Shown here piece by piece: positions 15,082 to 23,883 of a DNA stretch of 37,135 bases. The position numbers and the translations under genes are program-made. The notes beneath the pieces are model-generated. The model worked only from the letters and a program-made list of their open reading frames with translations, had not been told where the DNA came from and did no database searches. The stretch is from Parvularculaceae bacterium (GTDB taxonomy: Bacteria; Pseudomonadota; Alphaproteobacteria; Caulobacterales; Parvularculaceae): the NCBI GenBank assembly GCA_020446945.1, contig JAGRDS010000001.1:1-37135 (forward strand). Direction: 5' to 3'. How positions within the stretch are numbered: position 1 is the first letter of the stretch; each line of letters starts with the position of its first letter.

Positions 15082-16584
15082 CTATTCCGTTTTCTTTTCC
15101 AGAACACGTTTCACTTCTGCGACAAGATCGCCGCGCGCGACGCTTTTTTGCGCCGGCTGCGCCTCGCGCCATTCGGCGTTGTCTGCGATCGTTCTTGAAA
15201 GCTCGGCGCCGAGTACGAGATCCTTGATCGTCACCTCGCCTTTCGCGCGTTCGTCCTCGCCGCAGATGACCGCAACGGGCGCTGCGCGCTTGTCGGCGTA
15301 TTTCATCTGCTTGGCGAAATTCGCACCGCCGAGATAGACTTCCGCCCTGACGCCAATTTTCCGCAAATCCGGATCGGCGCGCAGTTCCGCCGCCATCGCC
15401 TGGTAGTCCGCCATCCGGTCTTTTTCGAGCGCAAGTATGACGACCGGCCCGTTCACGCGCGCGCCGGCGCCGCGTTTGAGTTCAAGCGCGGCGAGAAGGC
15501 GCGACACGCCGACCGATATGCCGACGGCCGGAACTTCAACGCCTTTAAAGCGTTTGACGAGCCCGTCATAGCGTCCGCCGCCGCCGACCGAGCCGACGCT
15601 GACGGGCCGGCCTTTTTCGTCTCGCAGGTCGAATGTCAGATCGACCTCGAAAACCGGGCCGGTGTAATATTCAAGCCCGCGTATGATCGAAAGATCGACG
15701 ATCACGGATTTTCGGCGCCCGTCCGGAATTTGCCGGTTGATTGAAGACAGTTCCTCTATGCCGGCCGCGCCGCTCGGCGTGTCGCCGAGAACTGCGGCGA
15801 TTTGTTCAAGCGTCGCCGAATTGTCCCGATCAAGGCCGGAAGACAAAAAGGCGATGACCGAATCGATCCTGGCGTCGGAGAGCCCGGCGCCTTTCGTAAA
15901 ATCGCCGCTATCGTCCTTTCGCCCCGGACCGAGCAGCAGGCGCACGCCGGCTTCGCCGAGCCGGTCGAATTTGTCCATCGAACGCATGACGTCGAGGCGC
16001 GTTTCAGCCGCGCTCCCTGCATCCAGCCCGATCTTCTCAAAAAGTCCGTCTACGATCTTTCTGTTGGACAGGCGAACGACATATTCGCCGGCGCCGAGCC
16101 CCGCCGCCTCGATCACTTCGGTGTAAAGCACGCACATTTCCGCATCTGCGTGCGGCGCGGCGGCCCCGACCGTATCGGCGTCGCATTGCGTGAACTGGCG
16201 GTACCGGCCAGGGCCCGGTTTTTCATTGCGCCAGACGGAGCCGACGGCGTAGCGACGGAACGGTTTCGCCAGCGCGTCATAGTTTTCTGCGACATAGCGC
16301 GCGAGCGGCGCCGTCAGATCGTATCTGAGGCTCATCCATTGTTCGTCATCGTCCTGGAGCGAGAATACGCCCTGGTTCGGACGGTCGACATCGGGAAGGA
16401 ATTTGCCGAGCGCATCCGTATATTCGAACGCCGGCGTTTCGAGCGGGTCGAAGCCGAAGGATTCATAAACGGCGGACATGCGTCCCAGCATGTCGCGCTC
16501 TGCGACAAGCTCGGCGCCGAGCCGGTCGCGAAATCCGCGCGGAATTCGCGCCTTCGGTTTATTCGATTTTTCTTTTTTCGCCAT
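15082..16584 (-). CDS. hisS: Histidyl-tRNA synthetase
   Basis: Class II aminoacyl-tRNA synthetase charging tRNA-His. The 500-residue protein has motif 1 near residue 35-60, motif 2 WRNEKPGPGRYRQFTQCDADTVG (about 118-140), the histidine-binding signature GLEYYTG (about 310) and motif 3 GGGGRYDGL(V) near 337. The C-terminal anticodon domain (about 380-495) contains AEVYLGGANFAKQMKYADKRAAPVAVICGEDE. All catalytic motifs are intact. It follows the cyclophilin gene after 45 bases; the ribosome site before the ATG is weak. Confidence 0.97.
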   Translation of the reverse strand: MAKKEKSNKPKARIPRGFRDRLGAELVAERDMLGRMSAVYESFGFDPLETPAFEYTDALGKFLPDVDRPNQGVFSLQDDDEQWMSLRYDLTAPLARYVAENYDALAKPFRRYAVGSVWRNEKPGPGRYRQFTQCDADTVGAAAPHADAEMCVLYTEVIEAAGLGAGEYVVRLSNRKIVDGLFEKIGLDAGSAAETRLDVMRSMDKFDRLGEAGVRLLLGPGRKDDSGDFTKGAGLSDARIDSVIAFLSSGLDRDNSATLEQIAAVLGDTPSGAAGIEELSSINRQIPDGRRKSVIVDLSIIRGLEYYTGPVFEVDLTFDLRDEKGRPVSVGSVGGGGRYDGLVKRFKGVEVPAVGISVGVSRLLAALELKRGAGARVNGPVVILALEKDRMADYQAMAAELRADPDLRKIGVRAEVYLGGANFAKQMKYADKRAAPVAVICGEDERAKGEVTIKDLVLGAELSRTIADNAEWREAQPAQKSVARGDLVAEVKRVLEKKTE

Positions 16585-16629
16585 TGCGGCGGGATAGCCG
16601 AAGGCGCCGCGACGCGCAACGCCGCCCGC

Positions 16630-17382
16630 TCAATCTTCGATTATATCGATACGGCTGATTGTGACGGTTTCGACCGGAACCTCGGCCGGAAATGGTCCGC
16701 CCGCGCCGGTTCTGAGCGAACCTATCGCGTCGGCGACATCCATGCCGTCGACAACCCGTCCGAATACGGCGTAGCCGTAACGCGGTCCCAGATCGTTGAC
16801 GAAGTGATCGAGCTGGTCGTTATTGTCCCTCAGATTGATGTACCATTGGGCGCTGGCGCTGTTCGGATCGAGCGTGCGCGCCATGGCGAGCGTCGTGCGG
16901 TAATTGCCAAGGCCGTTATCGCCTTCATACGGCACGGGATCGTGCGTCGCCCGCTCGTTCCAGTATTTGTTGTATCCCCCGCCCTGAATGACAAAGCCGG
17001 CGACGACGCGGTGAATGATGAGCCGGTCGTAATGACCCTCACGCGCGTAGCGAACGAAATTGGCGACGGTTTTAGGCGCCTGTTCGGGATAAAGATCGAC
17101 AAGCATATCGCCTTTGGACGTGACGATTTTCGCATGCATGTTCGAGACCGGCCAATCGATATCGTCAGCCTTTGTTTCTATCGGCGCGGCGGCGATGTCC
17201 TGCGCCTGCGCCGGTTCGGCGTCCGCCTCGCCCGCTTGCGCCGCCGTCGCGCTTGCGACGATCTCCTCCCCCTGGGGCGGCGCGACTGGCTTGGGGCGTT
17301 TTCTCTCCTCACATGAGGTGAGCGCGAGCGAAGCGGCGGCGAACGCGACTGCGACTGCGGCGATAAAAGCTTTCTTCAACAT
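16630..17382 (-). CDS. Lipoprotein cyclophilin-type peptidyl-prolyl isomerase
   Basis: Catalyses cis-trans isomerisation of prolyl bonds, here outside the cytoplasm. The start at 17382 (GGGAGAGGG ribosome site) gives a lipoprotein signal with lipobox LTSC, Cys-24; an upstream in-frame extension is rejected. A charged, Ala/Glu-rich tether (about 25-90) precedes the cyclophilin domain (about 95-250). The active-site pattern is IIHRVVAGFVIQGGGYNKYW, containing the family Arg, Phe and Gln, plus NSASAQWYINLRDN. At 250 residues it is longer than PpiA because of the tether. It lies 10 bases after pgi and 45 before hisS, so it is probably co-transcribed with both. Confidence 0.93.
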   Translation of the reverse strand: MLKKAFIAAVAVAFAAASLALTSCEERKRPKPVAPPQGEEIVASATAAQAGEADAEPAQAQDIAAAPIETKADDIDWPVSNMHAKIVTSKGDMLVDLYPEQAPKTVANFVRYAREGHYDRLIIHRVVAGFVIQGGGYNKYWNERATHDPVPYEGDNGLGNYRTTLAMARTLDPNSASAQWYINLRDNNDQLDHFVNDLGPRYGYAVFGRVVDGMDVADAIGSLRTGAGGPFPAEVPVETVTISRIDIIED

Positions 17383-17392
17383 ATCCCTCTCC

Positions 17393-19051
17393 CTACCGTG
17401 CGCGCAGACTGTTGATCTTTTCAATCAACCGGCGCGTCGAGGCGTCATGGTTTTTGCGCGGCGGGTCCGATCGGCCTGCGCCGGCGATTTCCGGCAGAAT
17501 CTCCTTTGCAAGCGCCTTTCCAAGCTCTACGCCCCATTGATCGAAGGAATTTACGCCCCATAGAACGCCCTGACAAAAGACCTTGTGCTCGTATAGCGCG
17601 ACAAGCGCGCCGAGCGTTTGCGGCGTCAAACGCTCCATAAGGATCGAATTCGTCGGCCTGTCGCCGGCGAACGTCCTGTGCGGCGCGAGCGCGTCGATCG
17701 CACCTGCATCCGCACCGCCGGCCGCCAGCTCGGCGCGCACGTCAGCCTCGCTCTTGCCGAGCATCAACGCTTCGGTCTGCGCCAGGAAATTCGCGAGCAG
17801 TTTTTCATGGTGGTCGCCGACGGGCGCGGCGGAATTCGCCGCGGCGATGAAATCCGACGAGACAATATCCGTTCCCTGATGAATAAGCTGGTAGAACGCA
17901 TGCTGGCCGTTCGTTCCGGGTTCGCCGAAAATGACGGGACCCGTTGCGCAGTTAACGCGCGCGCCGTTTTTCATCACAGACTTGCCGTTAGATTCCATAT
18001 CGAGCTGCTGGAGGTAGGCGGGCAGACGGTGAAGGTGTTGATCATAGGGCAGGACGGCATGCGCGGCGGCGCCTTCGAAGTTGCGATTCCACAGACCGAC
18101 AAGCGCGAGCATGGCCGGCATGTTCTCGCCGATCGGCGCCGATGCGAAATGCGCGTCCATCGCGTGCGCGCCTTTCAACATCGCCTCGAATGCATCCCAG
18201 CCGCATTGAAGCGCAATCGAAAGGCCAATCGCAGACCACATCGAATAGCGCCCGCCAACCCAGTCCCAGAACCCGAACATGTTTTCGGGCGCGACGCCGA
18301 ATTCGCGTACGGCCGCTTCATTCGTTGAAAGCGCGACGAAATGCCCGGCTATATCCTTTTGCGTCCCGCCATTTTCAAGGAACCAGCGACGTGCGCTTTC
18401 GGCATTCGTCATCGTCTCCTGCGTTGTGAATGTTTTCGACGCGATGATGAAAAGCGTTCTCGCCGGATCGGCCTTTTCCAGCGTATCAGCGAGATGCTGG
18501 CCGTCGACATTCGAAACGAAATGCGCGGTTTTTCCGTCGAGCCAGTAAGGGCGCAGCGCCTCAACCGCCATCAACGGCCCGAGATCGGACCCGCCGATGC
18601 CGATATTGACGAGCGTATCGAGCGGGGCGCCGGAAAATCCCGTTAAGGCGCGCGCCTCGTATTTCTGCGCAAAGGCTTTCATTTTCGCCCGTTCGCCCGC
18701 AACGAGCGGGGCGACGTCGGCGCCGCCGACCTTGTAGGCGCGTGAGGAAAAATCCCTCAGCGCGACATGAAGGACGGCGCGCCCCTCGGTCGAATTGATT
18801 TTTTCGCCCGCGAACATGGCGCCGATCGCGCCGGCGAGATCAGCCGCGACGGCGAGGTCCGCAAGCCCCGCGCGGGCGTCGGCGCAAATCCGGTTTTTCG
18901 AATAATCGAGATAAAGCCCCGCCGCTTCGATCGAGAAATCTTCCGCGCGCGAAGGCGCCGCATCGAACAGGTTGATGGTCCGCTGTTTGCGAAGGCGGGC
19001 GTGCGCCGTTTCAAGACGGGTCCACGCCGCGCTTTTGGTGATGTCGCTCAT
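17393..19051 (-). CDS. pgi: Glucose-6-phosphate isomerase
   Basis: Interconverts glucose 6-phosphate and fructose 6-phosphate in the cytoplasm. The 552-residue protein matches the family in length and in its phosphate-binding loop (VNIGIGGSDLGPLMAVEAL), both PROSITE-type signatures (YDQHLHRLPAYLQQLDMESNGK and GVLWGVNSFDQWGVELGK) and the catalytic Glu in FWDWVGGRYSMWSAIG. The C-terminal KINSLRAR is ordinary. The ATG at 19051 starts the first gene of the pgi-cyclophilin-hisS run; its promoter must lie in 19052-19162. Confidence 0.97.
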   Translation of the reverse strand: MSDITKSAAWTRLETAHARLRKQRTINLFDAAPSRAEDFSIEAAGLYLDYSKNRICADARAGLADLAVAADLAGAIGAMFAGEKINSTEGRAVLHVALRDFSSRAYKVGGADVAPLVAGERAKMKAFAQKYEARALTGFSGAPLDTLVNIGIGGSDLGPLMAVEALRPYWLDGKTAHFVSNVDGQHLADTLEKADPARTLFIIASKTFTTQETMTNAESARRWFLENGGTQKDIAGHFVALSTNEAAVREFGVAPENMFGFWDWVGGRYSMWSAIGLSIALQCGWDAFEAMLKGAHAMDAHFASAPIGENMPAMLALVGLWNRNFEGAAAHAVLPYDQHLHRLPAYLQQLDMESNGKSVMKNGARVNCATGPVIFGEPGTNGQHAFYQLIHQGTDIVSSDFIAAANSAAPVGDHHEKLLANFLAQTEALMLGKSEADVRAELAAGGADAGAIDALAPHRTFAGDRPTNSILMERLTPQTLGALVALYEHKVFCQGVLWGVNSFDQWGVELGKALAKEILPEIAGAGRSDPPRKNHDASTRRLIEKINSLRAR

Positions 19052-19382
19052 CGCCTCATTAACCTTAAGCGTTCCTGTCGTCCGTGCGAAAGCGCGAAGT
19101 GATATGGATTTTAGGCATGAGCCTCAACGGATTTTAAGGATGGCAGGGTAAAGCGTGTCGCCATGATCTCAAATGTTCGCTCAACCGAAATTCTCAGCCG
19201 GCTCGCGCGCAACCTGATTGTCGTGCTGGCGGTTACGGCGATTTTCGCCCTGAAGGCCGCCGAACCGCGCGCCGCGCATGGCGCAAGCGGCGTCGTCGCG
19301 CTCGCCGCGCATTAGTCCGAACTTTTTTTCATGATTGCCGGGGCGGGCGACCCGTCGGCCGGGACAGCGCCCGCGGCGGCGT
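19052..19382. other. pgi / DsbD-like intergenic region
   Basis: 331 bases. 19052-19162 should hold the minus-strand pgi promoter; a GGATTTTA motif occurs twice (around 19105 and 19130). 19163-19315 is a possible small gene, listed separately. 19316-19382 is spacer, with an 8-base T-run (about 19322-19329) after the small gene; I see no clear stem before it. Confidence 0.5.
19163..19315 (+). CDS. Possible small single-pass membrane protein, 50 residues
   Basis: Open frame of 50 codons from ATG 19163 to TAG 19313-19315. A basic N-terminus (VRSTEILSRLARN) is followed by one hydrophobic helix (about residues 18-31, LIVVLAVTAIFALKA) and an Ala/His/Gly-rich tail (AAHGASGVVALAAH), which suggests an N-in membrane anchor or a signal-like segment. 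Codon choice (GCG, CTG, GCC) resembles that of neighbouring genes. The ribosome site is poor (AGGGTAAAG, too far upstream). I recognise no family, and a chance open frame is possible. Confidence 0.45.
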   Translation: MISNVRSTEILSRLARNLIVVLAVTAIFALKAAEPRAAHGASGVVALAAH

Positions 19383-21416
19383 TCAGCGCGCGGCGGACAG
19401 CGCCTCCAATATCCGGCGTTCGCTCAAGGGTTGGTCCAGAACGATCGCCTCCCCGCCCGGCGGATAAAAAACGTAAAGCGGCACGCCATTGGCGCCGAAT
19501 TCGGCGAGGGCGCGTTCAATAACGGGATCGCGATTGGTCCAGTCCGCCGTCACAAAGGCGACGCCGGCGTCGGCGAACGCTTTCCTGACGGGCGCGGCTG
19601 AAAGCACGGTCAGCTTGTTCACCTGACAGGTGACGCACCAGGCGGCGGTGAAATCGACAAAAACCGGCTCGCCCGCCGCCCGCCGCAAGGCGATATCGGC
19701 CGGATCGAAGGCGATTGCGCCGGCTTTCGGCGCGGAGGCGGCGACCGGCCTTAACATCGCGACCGGAACAAGCGCCAGCGCGAGAACGACGAGCGCCGCG
19801 ATTTTAAGTAGCCTTCCCGAGCGGCCCCATTCCCAGAGCCGCGCCGCGAATGCGACAGTGATCAGGCCGGCGATCGCGAGCGCAAGCCCGCGCGATCCGG
19901 TCTGCGCGGCGAGCACCCAGATGAAAAATCCCGCCGCTGCGAAAACCGGAAATGCGAGCGCCTGACGGAACCGGTCCATCCAGGGGCCGGGTTTGGGCAG
20001 CGCCCGCGCTGCGCCCGGCGCAAAGGATATAAGGACGTAAGGCGCTGCGAGCCCGAGCGCCATGGCGATGAAAATCGAAAACCCCTGAAACGCCGGCAGG
20101 ACCGCCGCGGCGCCGACCGGCGCGGTCAGCAACGGACCGACGCAGGGCGCTGCGACAATGACGGCGAGGACGCCCGTCATGAAGGCTGAAAAATCCCCGC
20201 CCCGCCCCGCAACAAGGCCGGAGCCGAGATTTTGAACGCTCGACCCGACATGAAAGGCCCCGGCGAGATTAAGCCCGACCGCAAACAGGACATAGGCGGA
20301 GACCGCCACCACGCCCGGCGATTGAAGGTGGAAGCCCCAGCCGATTTCCTCGCCGCCCGCGCGCAGCGCCAGCAGCAATCCGCCAAGCGCGGCGAAGCTC
20401 GCCACTACCCCGGCGGCGTAAAGCGCCCCGTGCCGGCGCATCATCGGCGCATCCCCGCTCGCCGCTTTCGCCATCGAGGCGGCTTTGACGAACAGGATCG
20501 GAAAGACGCATGGCATGAGATTGAGAATGGCGCCGCCGAAAAACGCCGCGAGGAGGAGCGCTGCCAGCGAGCCGGCGCGCGACGGCCCCTGCGACAACCC
20601 GCCTGCGCCCGCCGCAGCGGGTTCGGCGCGCAACGCAAAAGAGCGCGCGCCATCGCCCTCGCCATACTGGATGACCCCCGCAAGCGGACCGGACAGGGCG
20701 CCGAGTTCCGCGCCGCCGGCGATCTCAAGCGTCAACCGGTCGCCTTTCACGCGCGCGCGCTGTTCGCCGGCCGGTTCGCTCAGGCCGGGTGTATCCGGAA
20801 AAAAATATGCTGGCGCCCCCAGCGCGGGCGCATCTAGCCTCAGCCTGGCGCCGCGAACGGCGTAATGCGCCTCCCCCTTAAGGCGCGCCGGCGCCGCCGC
20901 GCGCGCATTGGAAAAGAGGCCGGCTTTTTCGGGATCGCGAACGGCGTGTTCGACCACCGGAACGGAGAGAGAAAATTCGCCCGTTTCCGGAACGCAGATA
21001 TCGGCGCAGATCAGCCATGTCGCCTTGAGTGCGATATCGATCGTCGAACCGATGGCCGCATCATCGCCCGCTTTAAGGCTCGTCAAAAAAACCGGCGCGC
21101 CTTCATGGCCGAAATTGACAAGCGGCCCGACCGGTATGCGATGCGGCGCGGGATACTCGATCTCACCGGCTTCGACGCCGGGCGGCAGGGTCCATTGAAA
21201 ATCGAGCGGCAGGCCGGAATCGCCCGGATTTTTCCAGTAGACATGCCATCCGCGTTCGAGTTCCTGCGCAAAGCCTAACGTAACGGCGCCGCCCGGTTCG
21301 ACGCCGTTCGATTCAAGGACGAGTTGCGATCGGGCGTGATCGGTGATGACGGACGAAGCCGCCTGGACCGGAGCGGTCAACGCGAACAAGACCGCAAAAT
21401 GGGCTAAAAACCGCAT
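19383..21416 (-). CDS. DsbD/ScsB-family thiol:disulfide interchange protein
   Basis: Transfers reducing power from cytoplasmic thioredoxin across the inner membrane to periplasmic thiols. All three modules are present in 677 residues: a signal peptide (1-19); an N-terminal immunoglobulin-like domain with Cys-137 and Cys-141 (ICADICVP); a membrane domain (about 285-560) with Cys-303 (MPCVFP) and Cys-425 (APCVGP); and a C-terminal thioredoxin-like domain with CVTC (594-597, AAWCVTCQVNK). The N-domain spacing and sequence are closer to ScsB/cytochrome-type relatives than to E. coli DsbD. GGAAGGG precedes the ATG. SapC lies upstream by 96 bases. Confidence 0.93.
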   Translation of the reverse strand: MRFLAHFAVLFALTAPVQAASSVITDHARSQLVLESNGVEPGGAVTLGFAQELERGWHVYWKNPGDSGLPLDFQWTLPPGVEAGEIEYPAPHRIPVGPLVNFGHEGAPVFLTSLKAGDDAAIGSTIDIALKATWLICADICVPETGEFSLSVPVVEHAVRDPEKAGLFSNARAAAPARLKGEAHYAVRGARLRLDAPALGAPAYFFPDTPGLSEPAGEQRARVKGDRLTLEIAGGAELGALSGPLAGVIQYGEGDGARSFALRAEPAAAGAGGLSQGPSRAGSLAALLLAAFFGGAILNLMPCVFPILFVKAASMAKAASGDAPMMRRHGALYAAGVVASFAALGGLLLALRAGGEEIGWGFHLQSPGVVAVSAYVLFAVGLNLAGAFHVGSSVQNLGSGLVAGRGGDFSAFMTGVLAVIVAAPCVGPLLTAPVGAAAVLPAFQGFSIFIAMALGLAAPYVLISFAPGAARALPKPGPWMDRFRQALAFPVFAAAGFFIWVLAAQTGSRGLALAIAGLITVAFAARLWEWGRSGRLLKIAALVVLALALVPVAMLRPVAASAPKAGAIAFDPADIALRRAAGEPVFVDFTAAWCVTCQVNKLTVLSAAPVRKAFADAGVAFVTADWTNRDPVIERALAEFGANGVPLYVFYPPGGEAIVLDQPLSERRILEALSAAR

Positions 21417-21512
21417 CGCCCTTCCTTACGCGGGCCCGCCCGCGCGACCAATATCGCCGGCGGGCGGAAATTCGGCGCTCGCCTGGATTTGATGTTTCCG
21501 GGACCGGTTTTC

Positions 21513-22307
21513 CTAGGACGGGCGCTGGCCGGTTACGGCTTCAATTTCGGAAACGCCGAGACGCTGCATGCGGCGCCCGATAAGCGAGCGCCAGTTATTC
21601 AACGAAACGAGATGGGCGTAAATCGCAGCGAGAACATTCATCTTGCGAAGTTCAAGAAACTGTTCGTCGGTCAGGTTGTTGATCGCCTGCTCGTCAATGC
21701 CGAAATATTGCGCAAAGGTGCGCGGCGCGGTTTCGCCGGCGGGCGTATATTGCGCGGTCTGCGATTGAATGATGTTGTATTTTTTAAGCTCTTTCATGAT
21801 CCGCTCGGTCAGGCGGCGATCGGCTTCGTAAGTCGTGGTGAACTCCATCGCGCTCTTGGCGAAATCGCTAAGCTCTCCCTTGTCGAACAGTTTGCGCTCT
21901 GCGTTCGCCGACACGCCTTCATAGGCGGCGTCGAACACCAGCGCATAACGCTCGCCGCCTGTTTCGCCGGCGAGCGCGAAAGGATAGCGGCGCAGATAGC
22001 CGGGGATGTAGGCGTGTTCTTCCCAGTTGCCGTTTTCATCGACGAACAGGTTCACATCCGAGTTGAAGCCGAGAATGGCGACGGGCAGCGGCTCTTCCTG
22101 CGAATAAAAAACGACCGGGTAATGTTTCGCTGCTTCGACGACTTCCGAAATCGTCAAGGGGATCGCACGGACATGGGCGCAAAAGCTGAACGGCTTGGCC
22201 GCGGCGTCGAGGCCGAGATCGCCGTGGCGTTCGCGATTGAGCAGTTCCGGCTTTTCAAACAGGTACATTTTGCCGTTGATCTGCGGCGCGGCGGGCGTCT
22301 GGCTCAT
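21513..22307 (-). CDS. SapC-family protein
   Basis: 264 residues matching the SapC family (named from the Campylobacter S-layer-associated gene; its function here is not established). Family-like segments are HVRAIPLTISEVVEAAKHYPVVF, PVAILGF, NLFVDENGNWEEHAYIPGYLRRYPF and LFDKGELS. No signal peptide or membrane segment is visible, so it is probably cytoplasmic. In alphaproteobacteria such genes often sit beside TonB receptors or 2-oxoglutarate enzymes; no such neighbour is present here. The start has AGGGA eight bases upstream. It lies between an alpha/beta hydrolase gene and dsbD. Confidence 0.9.
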   Translation of the reverse strand: MSQTPAAPQINGKMYLFEKPELLNRERHGDLGLDAAAKPFSFCAHVRAIPLTISEVVEAAKHYPVVFYSQEEPLPVAILGFNSDVNLFVDENGNWEEHAYIPGYLRRYPFALAGETGGERYALVFDAAYEGVSANAERKLFDKGELSDFAKSAMEFTTTYEADRRLTERIMKELKKYNIIQSQTAQYTPAGETAPRTFAQYFGIDEQAINNLTDEQFLELRKMNVLAAIYAHLVSLNNWRSLIGRRMQRLGVSEIEAVTGQRPS

Positions 22308-22425
22308 CGATTTTTCCCTAATTCTTTGAAATGTCGGCGCCCCGTGCGGGACAGCGCGCCGGCGTCAGATCGGCTACTTGCGCGTCGCCATAGCAAAAAG
22401 AACGCCGCCCTCCAAGGCCGGCCGG

Positions 22426-23310
22426 CTATTCGCCAAGCAGGAAACGCGCGGCGAGAGCTGCATTCTCGAACGGGGCGAGGTGGGTCAACCCTTCGGCGAT
22501 CTCGACCCGCGCGCCGGATTTTCGAAAACGCCGTATCGCGAAAGGTCGCACCGTCGTCGTCGGGTGGCGCACGGCGAGGACGCGGATCGGCGCGGGCGCC
22601 TTTTTCACGGCCGACCAGATATCCTGCGCCTGCCCGGCGAAGGTGGCCGCCTCCCACGCGGGCGCGCAGGAAAGGGCGACGCCGCCCTGCGTCTCGTAGA
22701 GGCCGTCCGTCAGATAATCGTCGAGGACGCCGTCGGCCCATCCCGCGAACAGGGATTTCGTCGAATAGCGCGCCTTGACGGCGGCGCGATCGGCGAAATG
22801 GCCGCGCCGGCCGCGCGCGCCCTTCACGAGCGGCGTATTCGGCGCGATGAACCGCCAGAGCGGCGTTCGCGCCAGAGCGGAATACCAGCGCGGCGTCGCG
22901 ACCGGTTCGATCAGGCGCAACGCCGCGACATCGCCGCGTCCGACAGCGGCGAGCGTGACCGATACGGCCCCGAGCGAATGGCCGGCGAGGGTCCACGCGC
23001 CTTCCCCGTCATCGCCGAGCGCGTCGAGCAATTGCGCAACGTCCTTTCCATAAGCGGCCATGCTGCGGTGGGTTAACGGGTCGGCGGGCAGGCGCGATCG
23101 TCCGTGCCCGCGCAAATCGACCGCATATATGTCGAAGCGATCGCCCATCGCCGCAAAAACCTGACGATAGGCCGAAGCGCAAAACCCGTTGGCGTGCGCG
23201 AACAGGAAACGCGGCGCGCCGCGGCGGCCATATCGCCTGATTGCGATCTCGCCGTCCCGGAGCGCAATGAAAATTCGATCGGGCGCGTCGATGTCGATGG
23301 ACGAATTCAT
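22426..23310 (-). CDS. Alpha/beta-fold hydrolase
   Basis: 294-residue hydrolase without a signal peptide. The oxyanion strand FLFAHANGFCASAYR (36-50), VDLRGHGRS (64-72), the nucleophile elbow GHSLGA with Ser-112, and the C-terminal His in GLTHLAPFE form a complete catalytic set; the acid residue is probably in the late strand near LAVRH. The start at 23310 is chosen because its ATG overlaps the stop of the exonuclease gene by four bases (ATGA), and the long upstream in-frame extension is antisense-like arginine-rich sequence. The substrate is unknown; esterase, lipase or haloperoxidase-like activity is possible. Confidence 0.9.
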   Translation of the reverse strand: MNSSIDIDAPDRIFIALRDGEIAIRRYGRRGAPRFLFAHANGFCASAYRQVFAAMGDRFDIYAVDLRGHGRSRLPADPLTHRSMAAYGKDVAQLLDALGDDGEGAWTLAGHSLGAVSVTLAAVGRGDVAALRLIEPVATPRWYSALARTPLWRFIAPNTPLVKGARGRRGHFADRAAVKARYSTKSLFAGWADGVLDDYLTDGLYETQGGVALSCAPAWEAATFAGQAQDIWSAVKKAPAPIRVLAVRHPTTTVRPFAIRRFRKSGARVEIAEGLTHLAPFENAALAARFLLGE

Positions 23311-23810
23311 CCGCCCGCTTCGAGATTGCGCGACAGGCGATAGAGCGCGACGAGATGCAGGGCGTCTTCGCCGGCGCGGTGACGGCGCGGCGCCTGACGA
23401 TCGGCTTGCGAAAGCAGATCGGATTTGCGGGCCTGCGACAGGGGCGGCATCAAACTGGAAAATTCGAGAATGCGAATGGGGCATTTGCGTCCGGCCGCAT
23501 CGAACAAACGCATCATCCAGAACGAATCCCAGTCCGGCGCGTCGGAATAAACCGCGCAATCGGCGAGCGCGGCGACGGCGCGATTGCACGCGCTTTGCGC
23601 GCTGACGCCGAGATCGCTCAGCATTTTGGGCGAAATGCCGTGAAGCTTTTCCGCTCGCCGATCCCAGTCATCCATGGACCAGTCCGGAGCCGGGCTCACC
23701 AGCAGCGATTCGCCCGCGCCGTCTTCAAACGCCCAGCCGATCTCGATCGGCCATGAGCGCGCGCCCAGTCCGGAGGCTTCGAAATCGATGAAGGCGATTG
23801 TGTCAGGCAT
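23307..23810 (-). CDS. DEDDh-family 3'-5' exonuclease
   Basis: 167-residue nuclease of the DnaQ/RNase T type. The acidic catalytic set is visible: Asp-9 and Glu-11 (FIDFEASGLG), an Asp in YSDAPDWDSFW (about 90-97), and His-144 with Asp-149 (RRHRAGEDA), giving Exo I, II and III motifs. The first six residues, PDTIAF, suit a compact single-domain protein. The start at 23810 leaves the upstream extension (to 23855) unused because it has no family match. It is translationally coupled to the alpha/beta hydrolase. Whether DNA or RNA is the substrate cannot be told. Confidence 0.88.
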   Translation of the reverse strand: MPDTIAFIDFEASGLGARSWPIEIGWAFEDGAGESLLVSPAPDWSMDDWDRRAEKLHGISPKMLSDLGVSAQSACNRAVAALADCAVYSDAPDWDSFWMMRLFDAAGRKCPIRILEFSSLMPPLSQARKSDLLSQADRQAPRRHRAGEDALHLVALYRLSRNLEAGG

Positions 23811-23883
23811 GATCCGTTCCGCGCGCAGACTTGCCTTAACCGCGAAACATTTCAATTGCGATGCCGGTCAAGCGGCCTGCAAT

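Noticed and set aside
15802..17316. Long plus-strand open frame opposite hisS and the cyclophilin gene
   Set aside because: It is rich in Arg, Asp and Val from the complement of GC-rich coding DNA, has no domain, and lies antisense to two clear enzymes with intact motifs.
21489..22778. 429-codon plus-strand open frame opposite sapC and the hydrolase gene
   Set aside because: It is antisense to two genes with family motifs, and its C-terminal half is an arginine/proline-rich frame.
23311..23589. Upstream extension of the alpha/beta hydrolase
   Set aside because: It lies inside the exonuclease gene in another frame and is arginine-rich. The ATGA overlap at 23307-23310 fits a normal coupled start.
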